This document shows, one piece after another, positions 10,697-22,846 of a stretch of DNA of 64,000 nt. Both the position numbers and the translations under genes were made by a program. The notes beneath the pieces are model-generated. The model searched no databases. It was not told where the DNA came from and saw nothing but the letters and a program-made list of their open reading frames with translations. Location: the NCBI RefSeq assembly GCF_040436345.1, contig NC_133232.1:28335315-28399314 (forward strand). The letters are read 5' to 3'. Each line of letters starts with the position of its first letter. Positions within the stretch are counted from its first letter, which is position 1. Source of the DNA: Pagrus major. Its lineage: Eukaryota; Chordata; Actinopteri; Spariformes; Sparidae.

Positions 10697-12344
10697 ATGG
10701 GCAACTGGTGGTCAAAGGTTAGGAAATTATCACTGAGTCAGAACAATAAATCGTCTTCTTCCACTTAAATTTGTCTTCTTTGTCTGTTTCTTCTTCTTAG
10801 TTTTTGTCCGCTTATTCATCGTCTACGTCTTCTCCGTCTTCATTTTCTTTTTCTTCATCTGCTTCGACATCATCTTCTTTGTTGCCTTCTTCATCTTAAT
10901 CTTCATCCTAATCTTCATCATCTGCTTCTTCGTCTTATTCTCGTCTTCTTTGTCTTTGTTTTCTTTGTAGTCTTGTTATTAGTCTTTTCGTCTTTTTGGT
11001 CTTCTTCTTCATCATTTTCTTCTTCTTCATTTTCTTTGTCTTCTTTGTCATCTTCTTCGTCTTCTTCTTCGGGGTCTTCTTCTCTGTTGTCTTTTTCATT
11101 CTTCCTTCGTTCATCTTTGTATTTATCTGTGGTTCATTGGCAGTCTACAAACCAACTTTACAGTTGGATACTTAACCGAGAGAGTGCTCAAATGTACTAC
11201 AGTTGTTTCCAAACAGTCTGTTGCAAAGTCAAACATTTTTCCTGTATGTTCTAATCCAAATCTGAGACACCAGAGCCTGGGGACTTGATTGAGATCGACC
11301 GAGGTCTCTATCAGCACTGGGCTGTGTATGTTGGTGATGGCTGGGTTGTTCACTTGACAGCACCACCAGGCGGTGAGTCTCCTGTCTGGACTGCTGCTCT
11401 CTGATACTGACCTGTCCTAGTCTGGAATAATATCAGCCTACTGTCACTGTAACATTTACAGACCAGATTATCAAATTAGATTGTTTGTTTGAACTGATTC
11501 ATGATTAATAAACCATGAAAAAAAACATGTTGCAATATTTAGTTATAATCCTGCACAAATTCTGTCTTTCTCTCTTTTCATTCATAGCTAAAGTCCTAGG
11601 TATAATTTCCGACAGCATGTCTGTCCAAGGTGCAGTTTCCGACAGCTTGATGTCTTTCTCAACTGAGGAGGCCATGGTGAGGAAAGAGAAGCTGCAGAAG
11701 GTGGTGGGAGACAGCAAATGGACAATCAACAACAGCCTGGACAAGACGTACGAGTCCCGCTCACCTTGCATCATTGTGGAGGAGGCGCTCATGCAGGTGG
11801 GCAATGTGATGGAGTACTCCGTCATCACCAAGAACTGTGAGCACTTTGTAAACAAGCTGCGCTACGGGAAAGCTGTGTCCTTGCAGGTCAGTGGACCCAT
11901 TTATTTTTATTTTTATAAGCAAGACTCTTTTTGTGGCTGGGGTGAAAAACAGAGAAGGTTTAGCAATGTTAGACAGGATGTAGCCAGTTGTTTTTGAAAG
12001 TGTGATTCTTTGGTTTTTAAAACTCTGTATTTCCCAGAGTTGTGAATGATTTTAAAGGACTTTAGATTGTCATGAAAAATCAGCTCATCATCTGACTTAA
12101 TGATGTTTGTTGCCCTCCACAGGTGCTTAAGGCAGCTGTTGCTATAGTGGACACTTTAGTGGGTGCAGTACAGGACTCTTCAGAAGTCGATAGACAGACT
12201 GGCATTTTCCTCTGGCTGTCCGCCTTTTTAGTTTTTTTTTCTTTAACCCTCCTGTTATATTGCGTATTAGGACAGTGTGGGACAAGTGGGTACTTCCACA
12301 ACTCTATAACCGAGGCCCTAATGTCACAGTGGATGAAAGGCTAG
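10697..12344 (+). CDS. PLAAT-family copy C2, with rewired acceptor and transposon-derived C-terminus
   Basis: Exons: 10697-10717 (MGNWWSK), exon 2 ending 11372 ([16 protein letters not shown], then VVHL), 11588-11886 (ends [18 protein letters not shown]) and 12123-12344. Both His residues and the Cys are present, so the active site looks intact. At 11253-11254 the acceptor used by paralogues (CTAG/TCC) reads CTAA; the nearest in-frame AG would start exon 2 at 11267 (CTGAG/ACACCAGAG). On that model the protein has about 215 residues. The last exon has lost the paralogous stop through a deletion and runs into a piggyBac relic at 12247, ending at TAG 12342-12344; a hydrophobic stretch (IFLWLSAFLVFFSLTLLLY) spans the join. 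Polyadenylation signal at 13075. It may be expressed with a new tail or be in early decay. Confidence 0.75.
10746..11140 (+). repeat. TCT/TTC-rich tract in PLAAT intron 1 (C2)
   Basis: Imperfect TCTTCT/TTCGTC trinucleotide-rich sequence, the longest of a set found at the same intronic place in C3 (15480-15605), C4 (19925-20045), the relic after 36029, C9 (50108-50220) and C11 (62810-62935). It encodes poly-Ser in one frame. It lies directly after the first coding exon and about 110 bases before the exon 2 acceptor. Confidence 0.85.
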
Positions 12345-12724
12345 TGGAATTCAGAGGTCGCTGCCAGTTTAAGCAAAGTAAATGCCTTCCAAACCAGCTA
12401 AATATTGCATTTTTAAAAAATCAATATCAAAACCATTGTATTTTATATGTAAGTCTTTTCAATGGATATTAAAAAAGTTTTAACATGCATTTTTTTATGA
12501 AAAACGAGTGAATTATCCTCATTGAACCAAGATCTGTGAGAGATAAAGGACACCACTGCACTAAATATTGATTGAAATGGTTAGTAATGGAGGTAATAAT
12601 GAGATATAAACAATGCTTATTGGGATTTTTTGGTTTCTGACACTTTTCGACAATTAAACATGCCCCGGGTCAAATTGACCCAGGAACATTATTGCTGTTC
12701 CTGAGAAACAAACATAACAGGAGG
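12247..12724 (+). mobile_element. piggyBac-derived element inside the last exon/3' UTR of C2
   Basis: Bounded by TTAA on both sides (12243-12246 and 12725-12728), the piggyBac target signature. The ends are inverted: CCCTCCTGTTAT at the left, ATAACAGGAGG at the right. The empty site is visible in C4 (TTTTAATTGATGGATAAG near 21368). Inside, a frame from about 12275 reads GPNVTVDERLVEFRGRCQFK, matching the piggyBac transposase block around the first catalytic Asp. It is a 478-bp internally deleted copy. The C2 reading frame crosses it in a different frame from the transposase remnant. Confidence 0.85.
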
Positions 12725-13170
12725 TTAATTGATGGATAAGAGATTCAAAGGGGTGAAAAGCTCCTTGAATCAAATCTGAATGTCTCTGAAGTCCAAAATG
12801 TTTATTGTTGCCAATACATGATAAGACAAAAATGTCTTAGACAATCAAAATAATCTAATTATATATCACAAACAGCCTTGTAATGTCCCATACACTACAC
12901 TACACTTCCTCTTTATTGTAAGAGCACCTCCATGAACTCAGGGTCATGATGACTGAACCAATTCAACACTTCTGTGCTTGTCTTATGACATGTCCCTGCT
13001 GATTGTTTGACAATTTAGCTGGAGTTTATAAAGTTCTGTCTTCCTCGGACATTAAATTGTTTGTCATTGTTTTGAATAAAGAATAATTTGTATGATTCTG
13101 GATGGTAGTCTTTCTTTCTGCAACATTTCACACGGTGGCCATTTTCCTCTGACGTCATGCTCAGTGTGGG

Positions 13171-13277
13171 AGTTTCCAGCAGCATGTCTGACCCAGGTGA
13201 CTGAACCAAGAAGAACGAGCCCCACTCAGCTCGCATCATTGTGAAGGAGGCACTCAGGCAGGTGGGCAATGTGATGG
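13171..13277 (+). pseudogene. PLAAT exon 3 fragment with internal deletion
   Basis: Starts AGTTTCCAGCAGCATGTCTG as in exon 3 of C11, then jumps to the part encoding [20 protein letters not shown], with a stop (TGA) at the join. The middle of the exon, the Cys motif and splice sites are absent. It is followed by a second copy of the 3' UTR module (TTATTGTAAGAGCACCTCCA). It reflects partial duplication or gene conversion between units. Confidence 0.8.
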
Positions 13278-13490
13278 CTTTATTGTAAGAGCACCTCCAT
13301 GAACTCAGGGTCATGATGACTGAACCAATTCAACACAATTCAACACTTGAATGCATATTCGAGATTAATTTCAACATAAAAATGTTGAAATGGCCTAAAT
13401 TGATTTATAGAAACATCACTGGAGTGAGTAGACAGTTTTTCGTAAATTTACTGGAGGATCTACCAACCTGAATTTAGTCTGTGTAAAATG

Positions 13491-13610
13491 TAGGCGTGCA
13501 CATTGGATTACACTTTCATTGTGAAGGTAAACTTGAATAACTTGATCCCTCACAGATGAAGTTATGTGGCTCTTTGGAGGTGTCTCTGACATTCGACTTC
13601 ATCGTTAAAG
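13491..13610 (+). promoter_or_regulatory. Type II promoter / 5' exon of C3
   Basis: A block starting TAGGCGTGCACATTG and ending in GACTTCATCGTTAAAG/GTAAGAGG. It recurs at 22847-22949 and 36231-36359. It shares only the last bases of the exon and the donor with the type I set, so the array has two classes of first exon. The transcription start is not determinable. Confidence 0.5.
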
Positions 13611-14429
13611 GTAAGAGGACAGACTGACAAAACATTTGCATAAAATGTGATTTTTTTTGTTAAAAGACCCGTCAGTATTTGTGTTTGCTAAAATGTTAAA
13701 ACTTGTTTATTTTGTACTGTACAGACAAAAACTAAACTGAAACAAAACCTTTTATGAAAAACTCAAACTAAACTATAAAAACGCTCACACAGCCTAACCC
13801 TAACCCATTTTAGAGGTGTTCAGGTTGGTTTTTGGTGCTTTCAAACAAGGTAGGCCATGTTATGGGCTACCTGAGGGTGTTTCTATTATTTGGCCCCAGG
13901 ATTATTATCGTAAATTAAAAGTGAACCTAAATCGAAGCCCTTGAAAAAAACTTGACCTGAAACTTAATAAAAAATGATAGCCTCAACAAAAACTCAAACT
14001 AAACTGAAACAAAACTAATTAAAATGAAATAGAGTTAAAGTCATTTCAGTTTTATTTTAGCAGTGAAATATCAGGTTCATTCATTGTCATTTTGTAACAC
14101 AAGATTGCACAATGGAATAAAAGTTGTAGCCCCTTCATGCCACAACATAGGCCTCCAGTATACACAGTGTTTGAATTAGAAGCATTCAGAAGCACATTTT
14201 GTACATTTATTTTATATGCAGCTTCTCACAGATTCATAAAATCATTGTGGATCTGAGTCACTGTGTGGAACAGTTTTGTCAAAATGGAGGTTGTGGGGTA
14301 AAATTTGCCAGTGATGTTGTGGCAAACACACACACACACACAGTGTCACTGTTAGTTATTGATGGCTGTTTAAGCCACACACACACACAAAGATACTGTG
14401 AAGATTGGAAATGATTTTGCAGGATCCAA

Positions 14430-14960
14430 ACCACACTGGGAAGGATTTAAGAGGTTTATTTAACATAAAAGGTCAGAATGTAGTGCAGGTCTTGAGTTAG
14501 CTGGCAGAGGTGGAGTTGCAGGGGAGGCTCAGAGAGCAGAGGGGTTACTTGCACTGGAGAAGGCTGAGGAGTGTGGTGGCTGTCCTGCGGCTCTCCCCAC
14601 AGAGATTAGGGTGAGACATGGGTGAACTGGCTCAGAGAGTTTCAGGGCTAGTGGAGACAGGACGTCGAGGTGTGTAGGCTGGAGGCTGGTGGCTTGTGGA
14701 AGACGCCAACACTGAAGAGGCCGAGAAGAAAACAGGGTTAGGCTGAAGAGCAAAAATACAAGTAGAGGCTTGAAAGTTAAATCTACCACCTAGTAGAGTC
14801 GAAAACAATCTGGCACCAAGTGAAAAGCAGACCAGAGTATTTAAACTGGAGCTGAGGATTAGATGACCAGCAGGTGTGACAGAACCGGCAGCTCCAGTTA
14901 TCAGTGAAGCCACACCCGGCCTCTGCAGAGCACCTCTGAAAACACAACAGTACAGATGGC
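14430..14960. repeat. Unclassified interspersed sequence upstream of C3
   Basis: GC-richer than the flanks and flanked by short CA runs (14330, 14380). Shortened copies occur at 36960-37200 and 35605-35640 (GGCTCAGAGAGTTTCAGG; GAAGCCACACCCGGCCTCTG versus GAAGCCACACCCAGCCTCTG). No coding motif seen and the repeat family is not recognised. Confidence 0.5.
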
Positions 14961-15427
14961 ACAAAAACAGCCACACCAAAAGTCCAGTACAGTTTAATCT
15001 TTACTGAACATGTTAAGTTAGCATGTTTAACAAGCACACACAAACATATGGGTTGACTTCAAAGTATGAGTTTCTGCCTTGGTTAAATCGGTGACATTAA
15101 TGAAGGTCAGTGATCTCAAAATTGTTTCATTTTGTGTCATTTTTATATCAGTATTTAACGGTGGCTGTTTACCCCTTGAGGACTCAATTTACCCTGACCC
15201 CATGCCCATTTTACCCCCACCTTGGGGCAAGTTGTGCCATAGGACGACTTCATTTTTTTAAAACTACCATTTAGTTAAACAACCCTGTGTTGTAGAATGG
15301 TAAATAAATGAATTACACAACACCCAGGTCAATGGCACATCAACATCAATGATTTATTCCTGCAGGTGCTGAGAGTCATCTGGAAAGTGAAACCAGTTGA
15401 AGGTTTACAGACGAAACAAACGCTGAC

Positions 15428-16830
15428 ATGGGCCAGTGGTGGTCAAAGGTTAGGAAATTATCACTGAATCAGAACACTAAATCGTCTTCTTCCATTTCTT
15501 TGTCTTCTCTGTCTGTGTCTTCTTCATCTACTTCTCCTTCATCATCGTCTTTTCAGTCTTCTTACTCTTTTTCTTTGTCTTCTTCTTTGTCTTTATCTGT
15601 GGTTCATTGTCAATCTCCGAACCAACTTTACATTTGCACTCTGCCATCTACTGCATGTGTAGGTGCTGCACTTGTTCAGTCGATGAAGGCAATTCAGCTC
15701 AATGTTATCTGCTTTATTTATCAGCTATATGATTTAACTTTAAAGTCTTATATTACCTGACATAATCTGTGTGTAACACAGATTATGTCAGAGTTCTCAA
15801 ATGTTCTTCAGTTGTTTCCAAACTGTCTGTTGCAAAGTCAAACATGTTTCCTGTATGTTCTAGTCCAAGTCTGATCAGAAACCAAAGCCTGGGGACTTGA
15901 TTGAGATCTTCCGAGGTGTCTATGAGCACTGGGCTGTGTATGTTGGTGATGACTGGGTTGTTCACTTGACAGCACCACCAGGCGGTGAGTCCCCTGTCTG
16001 GACTGCTGCTCTCTAATCCTGACCTGTCCTAGTCTGGAATAATATCAGCCTGCTGTCACTGTAACATTTACAGACCAGATTATCAAATTAGATTATTTGT
16101 TTGAACTGATTCATGATTAATAAACCATTAAAAAAGCATGTTGCAATATTTAAATCACAATCCTGCACAAATTCTGTCTGTTTCTCTCTTTTATTCACAG
16201 CTGAAGTCCCAGGTATAGTTTCCGACATCTTGATGTCTGTCCCAACTGAGAAGTCCATGGTGAGGAAACAGAAGCTGCAGGAGGTGGTGGGAAACGACAC
16301 ATGGAGAATCAACAACACCTTGGACAAGAAGTACAAGCCCCACTCAGCTCGCATCATTGTGGAGGAGGTGCTCAGGCAGGTGGGCGAGATGATGCCGTAC
16401 TCCTTCATCAGCAAGAACTGTGAGCACTTTGTAAACAAGATGCGCTACGGGAAAGCTGAGTCCTTGCAGGTCAGTGGACCCATTTTTATTTTTTTTTACA
16501 AACAAGACTCTTTCTGTGGCTGGGGTGAACAACAGAGAAGGGTTAGCAATGTTAGACAGGATGTAGCCAGTTGTTTTTGAAAGTGTTGAAAGATTTCCCA
16601 GCGTTGTGAATGATTTTAAAAGACTTTAGATTGTCATGAAAACTCAGCTCATCATCTAACTTAAAGATGTTCGTTGCCCTCCACAGGTGCGTGAGGCAGG
16701 AGAAGCGGCAGAAGTTGCAACAGGTGTACTGGGCGCTGTCTCTGTGGCTGCTTTAGCAATTGGAATAATATTCATCATAAATCGAAAGACAGACTGGCAG
16801 ACATTTTCCTCCACCTCTCCTCCCATCTGA
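15428..16830 (+). CDS. PLAAT-family phospholipase/acyltransferase, copy C3 (complete)
   Basis: Exons 15428-15448 (MGQWWSK), 15864-15984, 16201-16469 and 16687-16830 give about 184 residues in frame with GT-AG junctions. The LRAT block reads [20 protein letters not shown] with the first His, WVVHL with the second, and [16 protein letters not shown] with the catalytic Cys. The tail exon encodes [18 protein letters not shown] and a hydrophobic helix [11 protein letters not shown], then [16 protein letters not shown]. The first coding exon is joined to a 5' UTR piece (GTGCTGAGAGTCATCTGG, from 15366). Polyadenylation signal at 17262. The most regular of the later-type copies, and probably expressed. 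A 15-bp-arm inverted repeat sits in intron 1 near 15760-15794. Confidence 0.92.
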
Positions 16831-18516
16831 AACTTTCCACTTTTTAATTAAAATGGCAAGATGAATTTTTAAAATATTTTTAGATACAATTTTTTTAGTT
16901 TTTTCTGTAATTGATGGATAAGAGATTCAAAAGGGTGAAAAGCTCCTTGAATCAAGTCTGAATGTCTCTAAAGTCCAAAATGTTTATTGTTGCCGATACA
17001 TCATAAGACAAGAATGTCTTAGACAATCAAAATGAGCTTATATCACAAACAGCCTTGTAATGTCCCATACACTACACTACACTTCCTCTTTATTGTACGA
17101 GCACCTCCATGACCTCAGGGTCATGATGACTGAACCAATTCAACACAATTCATCACTTCTGTGCTTGTCTTATGACATTTCCCCGCTGATTGTTTGACAA
17201 TTTAGCTCGAGTTTATAAAGTTCTGTCTTCCTCTGACATTAAATTGTTTGTCATTGTTTTGAATAAAGAATAATTTGCATGATTCTGGATGGTAGTCTTT
17301 CTTTCTGCAACATTTCACACGGTGGCCATTTTCCTCTGACGTCATGCTCAGTGTGGGAAGCTCAAATAATGTTATCAAAAGGATGAAGTCGTATGCAGGG
17401 AATCTGACAAATAGTTATCATTTCACAGCTCCCCAATCAATCAGCTACTGACACACAGAACACAGAAGAAGACCCTGAAGAAGAAGACTGATATGATCTT
17501 CTAGTATTCGTTAATAGCCAAGCATTTTGTACCAGCTGAATGCGTGAGATCATTTTTTGCCTTAAATCTGAATGCAAAGAATTACAATATTCCAACCAAG
17601 GTTAAATAAAAACACATGTGACCTAATTGAGATCAGGAAGAGAAATAAAATACCTGTTCTTTGAGATGCTCCTCTAATGATTAAAAACAAGTGTCAATTA
17701 CTTTGTAACCTGATTTTCAAATTAATGACCAAGAGTCTTTTGTAAAATCATAACAACACAGTGTATCGCTGTAAAAAGTTAGTGTTGGGCTGCTTTAAAA
17801 TTTTAAGTTGTCTGAATTTGAGAAAACAGGTTGAGGTAATTTGATTGATACAAATAAATAAACTTTATATTAATTCTGTTGTACTTTAATTCTTCAACTC
17901 ACAACTTCTTTCACTGAAATCCCAAAGCTGACAGCTGACAGTTCAGTTGTCGAAAATATCTAATTGACCTAATTTTGCTGTAGATGCTACTATTAGAGCC
18001 TCTTTGACTACTTAAGGGGGTAGAGACTGAATTTAATACTAACCTTTATCATAAACAACCATAACTTAAAGGTCATATTAATAACATGTTTATAAAGACA
18101 AATCTTTTTTTCTTTTCTTTTTTTAAATAATACATCTACAGAGCTTGTAGAAAGGTGCAGGATAAAATTATCTCTTTTCCTTAAAAACATTATTACGATT
18201 ATGAATTAACAACTTTACAATGTTTGTCTGGTCCAAAATAAAGGTCAGAATTGTTTTTGTAATGACCTATTTTTTTTTTTAGAGAGATGTTAATTAAACT
18301 TTCATTTTGGAGGCTGCAGTTTTCTGTTAAAATGTTTGGTAGTGTACTGGAAGGTTTTTTAAGTTATTACTTCACTGAGGACAGAAGCAACAGAAGCTCC
18401 TCTCTGTATAATGTAATACGTTCTACCTAAAATGTATTTATTCATCTATTTATTCAAGCTACATTTGTGTTGTTAGTCTGTGTTAGATGTAGCAGTGGAC
18501 ATTGTGGCCTTTTGGT
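16831..18516. other. C3 3' UTR and intergenic duplicon
   Basis: Contains the C3 3' UTR, the polyadenylation signal and the recurring downstream module with TGACGTCA (17337-17344) and AATAATGTTATCAAAAGGATG. The rest to 18516 is AT-rich; part (18240-18500) recurs before C11 at 60770-61040. No gene seen. Confidence 0.7.
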
Positions 18517-18638
18517 GATGCTTTTATTCTGAAGGTCTCCTGTTCCTGAAGAACAAACAATCTGCTCACTGCCACACAACTGAAGTTTGGTGTTGGGCTT
18601 CTTGGAGGTGTCTCAGATGTCGGACATTATTGTTAAAG
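18517..18638 (+). promoter_or_regulatory. Type I promoter / 5' exon of C4
   Basis: GATGCTTTTATTCTGAAGG block followed by an exon ending ATTGTTAAAG/GTAAGAAA. Close to the C11 version at 61042-61163, supporting a C4-C11 relationship that also shows in the hAT relic of the following intron. Confidence 0.6.
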
Positions 18639-19878
18639 GTAAGAAAACAAATTGTCAAAACATCAACACAAAGTGTAGTGTAACTGAGGGCTGGTATGAT
18701 TTTTAGTTAGAAGAACCTGCGCATTTGTATTATTTTGTTTATTTGCTAAAATCTTAAAACGGGGTCTATCGAGGTCGACTTTAATCTTGAAATGTCAAGT
18801 TTATTCTGAACTTTCCGACTTTATTCACGAAATTGTATTTCGAAGGTATTCTTGAAATGCACAATGAAAAAAAACAACAACTTCTTCTTGTCATTTTTTT
18901 CTCGTCCCTTGTCCTGAAACTAAGATGAGCTGAAATGACAAAATGAGCAGTAACACACTACAGATAAATAAAAACGACACCTTGTCAGAAAAATGTAAAA
19001 CTAAACATTGATTGAAAACATAATTTTAAAGGTTTTTGTACCTTCAATTGTTTCTTTCATTCGGTCCAAAGGTTACTTATCGTAAATTAAAACAGAAACT
19101 AAATCAAAGTAGTGGAAACATTTGTTTGAAATAAGAACCAAATAAAATACCCTTAAAGAAAAACTAAAACTAAACTTAAACAACAGATGATGAAGCTTAA
19201 ATTTCAGTTTTTAACTTTTTTTAAACTAAGTGTATTTAATAAAGTGGCTACTGAGTGTATTGATGGGGACTGAACTAACTAGAGGAGCTGTTATGATGTC
19301 ACGCAACATCTGGTTATAATGGATGATAGAAAATATGTCTGATTATTGTTATTACATTTATTTTTATTCACCCATTTATATAATTTTGTTATAATTTTGT
19401 GAGTAGCACAAAGGAACTACAACTAGGGTGTTCTTATACAACCCTGTGTTGTAAAATGATAAATAAATGGACCTTGTACCTGAGTAAACAGTCAACCATA
19501 GATTATTATTGTAATATACAAGGAAACAACAAGCGATGAATGAGTTTTTAATTTACTATATCCTTTGTTGTACACAATTACTTCCTCATACAGAGGCAAC
19601 ATCTGTACCCTAAAGAAGTCCTTTAAAAACCCTCCAGGGAGCTAAAAATATATGTACAGAGTGATTAGATAACACGATGCTATAGAGGCTATAGAGGACA
19701 CAGAAGTTTGAAAACCACTGCCCTAACTAATAAAAGCTTTAAATAAAGATGTAAAGATACATTTACTTTTCTCTTTATCTCGTGTTGTGTGCTAATGAAA
19801 TGATTTGTTCCTGCAGGCGCTGAGAGTCACCTGGAAAGTGAAACCAGCTGAAGGTTTACAGACGAATCAAACGCTGAC

Positions 19879-21236
19879 ATGGGCCAGTCACAGGTTAGGA
19901 AATGATCACTGAGTCAGAACACTAAATCGTCTTCTTCCACTTCTTTGTCTTCTTTGTCTGTTTCTTCCTCATCTTCTTCTCCTTCATCATCTTCTTTTCA
20001 GTTTTCTTACTCTTTTTCTTCGTCTTCTTCTTCGTCTTTATCCGTGGTTCATTGTCAATCTCCAAACCAACTTTACATTTGCACTCTGCCATCTACTGCA
20101 TGTGTAGATGCTGCACTTGTTCGGTCAATGGAGGCAATTCAGCTCAATGTTATCTGCTTTATTTATCAGCTATATGATTTAACTTTAAACTCTTATATTA
20201 TCTGTGCTTATCTGTGTAACACAGATTATGTCAGAGTTCTCAAATGTACTGCAGTTGTTTCCAAACAGTCTGTTGCAAAGTCAAACATGTTTCTTGTATG
20301 TTTTAATCCAAGTCTGATCAGGAACCAAAGCCTGGGGACTTGATTGAGATCTTCCGAGGTGGCTATCAGCACTGGGCTGTGTATGTTGGTGATGGCTGGG
20401 TTGTTCACGTGACATCGCCACCAGGCGGTGAGTCCCCTGTCTGGACTGCTGCTCTCTAATCCTGACCTGTCCTAGTCTGAAATAATATCAGCCTGATGTC
20501 ACTGTAACATTTACAGACCAGATTATCAAATTAGATTGTTTGTTTGAACTGATTCATGATTAATAAACCATTAAAAAAACATGTTGCAATATTTAAATCA
20601 CAATCCTGCACAAATTCTTTCTGTTTCTCTCTTTTTAGTCATAGCTGAAGTCCCAGGTATAGTTTCCAACAGCTTGATGTCTGTCTCAGCTGACACGGCC
20701 ATGGTGAGGAAACAGAAGCTGCAGGAGGTGGTGGGAAACAACACATGGAGAATCAACAACAACCTGGACAAGGAGTACAAGCCCCGCTCAGCTTACATCA
20801 TTGTGAAGGAGGCGCTCAGGTGGGTGGGCAAGAGGATGAAGTACTCTGTCATCAGCAAGAACTGTGAACACTTTGCAAACGAGCTGCGCTACGGAAAAGC
20901 TGAGTCCCGGCAGGTCAGTGGACCCATTTTTTACAAACAAGACTCTTTTTGAAGCTGTGGTGAAAAACAGAGAAGGTTTAGCAATGTTAGACAGGATGTA
21001 GCCAGTTGTTTTTGAAAGTGTGATTCTTTGGTTTTTAAAACTCTATATTTCCCAGAGTTGTGAATGATTTTAAATGACTTTAGATTGTCAAGAAAACTCT
21101 GCTCATCATCTAACTTAAAGATGTTTGTTGCCCTCCACAGGTGCGTGAGGCAGAAGCAGCTACAACAGGTATTGTTGCACTGGGCGCTGTGGCTATTGGT
21201 GCATTAGTAACTGCAGCAGGACTCTCCAGAAATTGA
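19879..21236 (+). CDS. PLAAT-family copy C4 (acceptor of exon 2 altered)
   Basis: Exons 19879-19893 (MGQSQ), exon 2 ending 20427, 20645-20913 and 21141-21236. Active-site residues are present: [18 protein letters not shown] and [19 protein letters not shown]. The exon 2 acceptor used by C3 (CTAG) reads TTAA at 20303-20306. Two downstream AGs keep the frame: CCAAG/TCTGAT (start 20313) or GATCAG/GAACCA (start 20322). With the first, the protein has about 164 residues. The tail exon encodes [20 protein letters not shown] and a short [11 protein letters not shown] end, a shorter membrane helix than in C3. Polyadenylation signal at 21718. The domain is intact; whether splicing works needs RNA. Confidence 0.8.
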
Positions 21237-21773
21237 TAGACAGATTGAGAGACATTTTCCTCCACCTCTCCTCCTATCTAAAAATGTCAACTTTTTAATT
21301 AAAAGGCCAAGATGATTTAAAAAAAATATTTTTAGATAACCCTTTTTAAAGATTTTTATTTTTTGTTTTAATTGATGGATAAGAGATTCAAAAGGGTGAA
21401 AAGCTCCTTGAATCAAATCTGAATGTCTCTGAAGTCCAAAATGTTTATTGTTGCCGATACATGATAAGACAACAATGTCTTAGACAATCAAAATAAGCTA
21501 ATTATATATCACAGACAGCCTTGTAATGTCCCATACACTACACTACACTTCCTCTTTATTGTAAGAGCACCTCCATGAACTCAGGGTCATGATGACTAAA
21601 CCAATTCATCACTTCTGTGCTTGTCTTATGACATGTCCCTGCTGATTGTTTGACAATTTAGCTGGAGTTTATAAAGTTCTGTCTTCCTCTGACATTCAAT
21701 TGTTTGTCATTGTTTTGAATAAAGAATAATTTGCATGATTCTGGATGGTAGTCTTTCTTTCTGCAACATTTCA

Positions 21774-21889
21774 CACGGCGGCCATTTTCCTCTGACGTCA
21801 TGCCCAGTGTGGGAAGCCCAAATAATGTTATCAAAAGGATGACCTTCCCACCCTGACTTGATGTCAGAGGAAAATGGCTGCCGTGTGAC
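21774..21889. repeat. Inverted repeat with arms of about 44 bp
   Basis: Left arm from CACACGGCGGCCATTTTCCT to about 21818, right arm 21846-21889 reading TCAGAGGAAAATGGCTGCCG in its middle. The arms are complementary with a few mismatches and a loop of about 27-30 bases. Other units have only one arm, so the second copy was inverted here alone. Confidence 0.75.
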
Positions 21890-21899
21890 TATGGTCAGG

Positions 21900-22846
21900 C
21901 TGGTTTCAGTATTGAATTTATTTAATATTTAATCATCATATAACACTGTCCTTACTGTTCACTTATTGCTGTCAAAGTAATTTAATCAGAAGCTTCAAAC
22001 TGTAATATGATATTAGTATTTCTGTGTTTTAGAGACAAACCACCTTACTTTATCCCTGAGAACTTTGTTGAACTTGGTTTAGTGAATTTCTGAATCTTTT
22101 GGCTTTCTCCAGTCCATACAAGTCCTTACAAATAACAGGACACATCTTTTTAAAATCTGAACATTTTTTAAAACAGCATTGACAGCAGCAGTCTCTCTTT
22201 CCAGAATCAGTGCCCAATACAATGGAGGTGAATGAATGAATGAGTTTATATTTATATTTTTAGCTGAAGAAGTCCACAGAAGTCCAAATGGAGATCTGGT
22301 GACTGTTACCTTTGTTGTGTTGTGGATTAAAGGACTGATCCACGAAACGTTAAGAGATAAGTCGTTTTTCTACATTTTCATCAATTTTTCATTCACCTCA
22401 TTAACTTTTGGTGCTGATCCGGATAAAGTGACGGATCCAGGAAGTTTTTCTGACTTCCAACATTTTCATTAATTTCTCAGAAAATAATTCATGGATCTTG
22501 ATGAAAACAATCAGGTGTATTTATGTGGCTGGTTTCTATGAGTGAGTACAAATTGATGCAGAACAAAAACTGAAGTTTGTCCTCACAATAACCATTTGAA
22601 TTGTCGCATCCCACTTTACCAAACAAGCTGTCTCACATTACCTGAACATGCTGCAAGAGTCAGAGAGGGGTCATGGTATGTATGAAGATGTGTAGCCTCT
22701 AGAAAAATGCATATTCCAGATTAATTTCAAAATAAAAATGTTGACAAGGCCTAAATTGATTTATAGAAACATCACTGGAGTGAGTAGACAGTTTTTCGTA
22801 GGTTTACTGGAGGACCTAGCAACCTGAATTAAGTCTATGTAGGCGT
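21900..22846. repeat. Intergenic duplicon, partly shared with 40610-40960
   Basis: Blocks such as CTTACAAATAACAGGACACA occur at 22122 and near 40850, and GTCCAAATGGAGATCT at 22281 and 40914, in the same order. The segment 22690-22840 matches 13345-13490. No convincing gene; open frames here are not conserved between copies. Confidence 0.6.
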
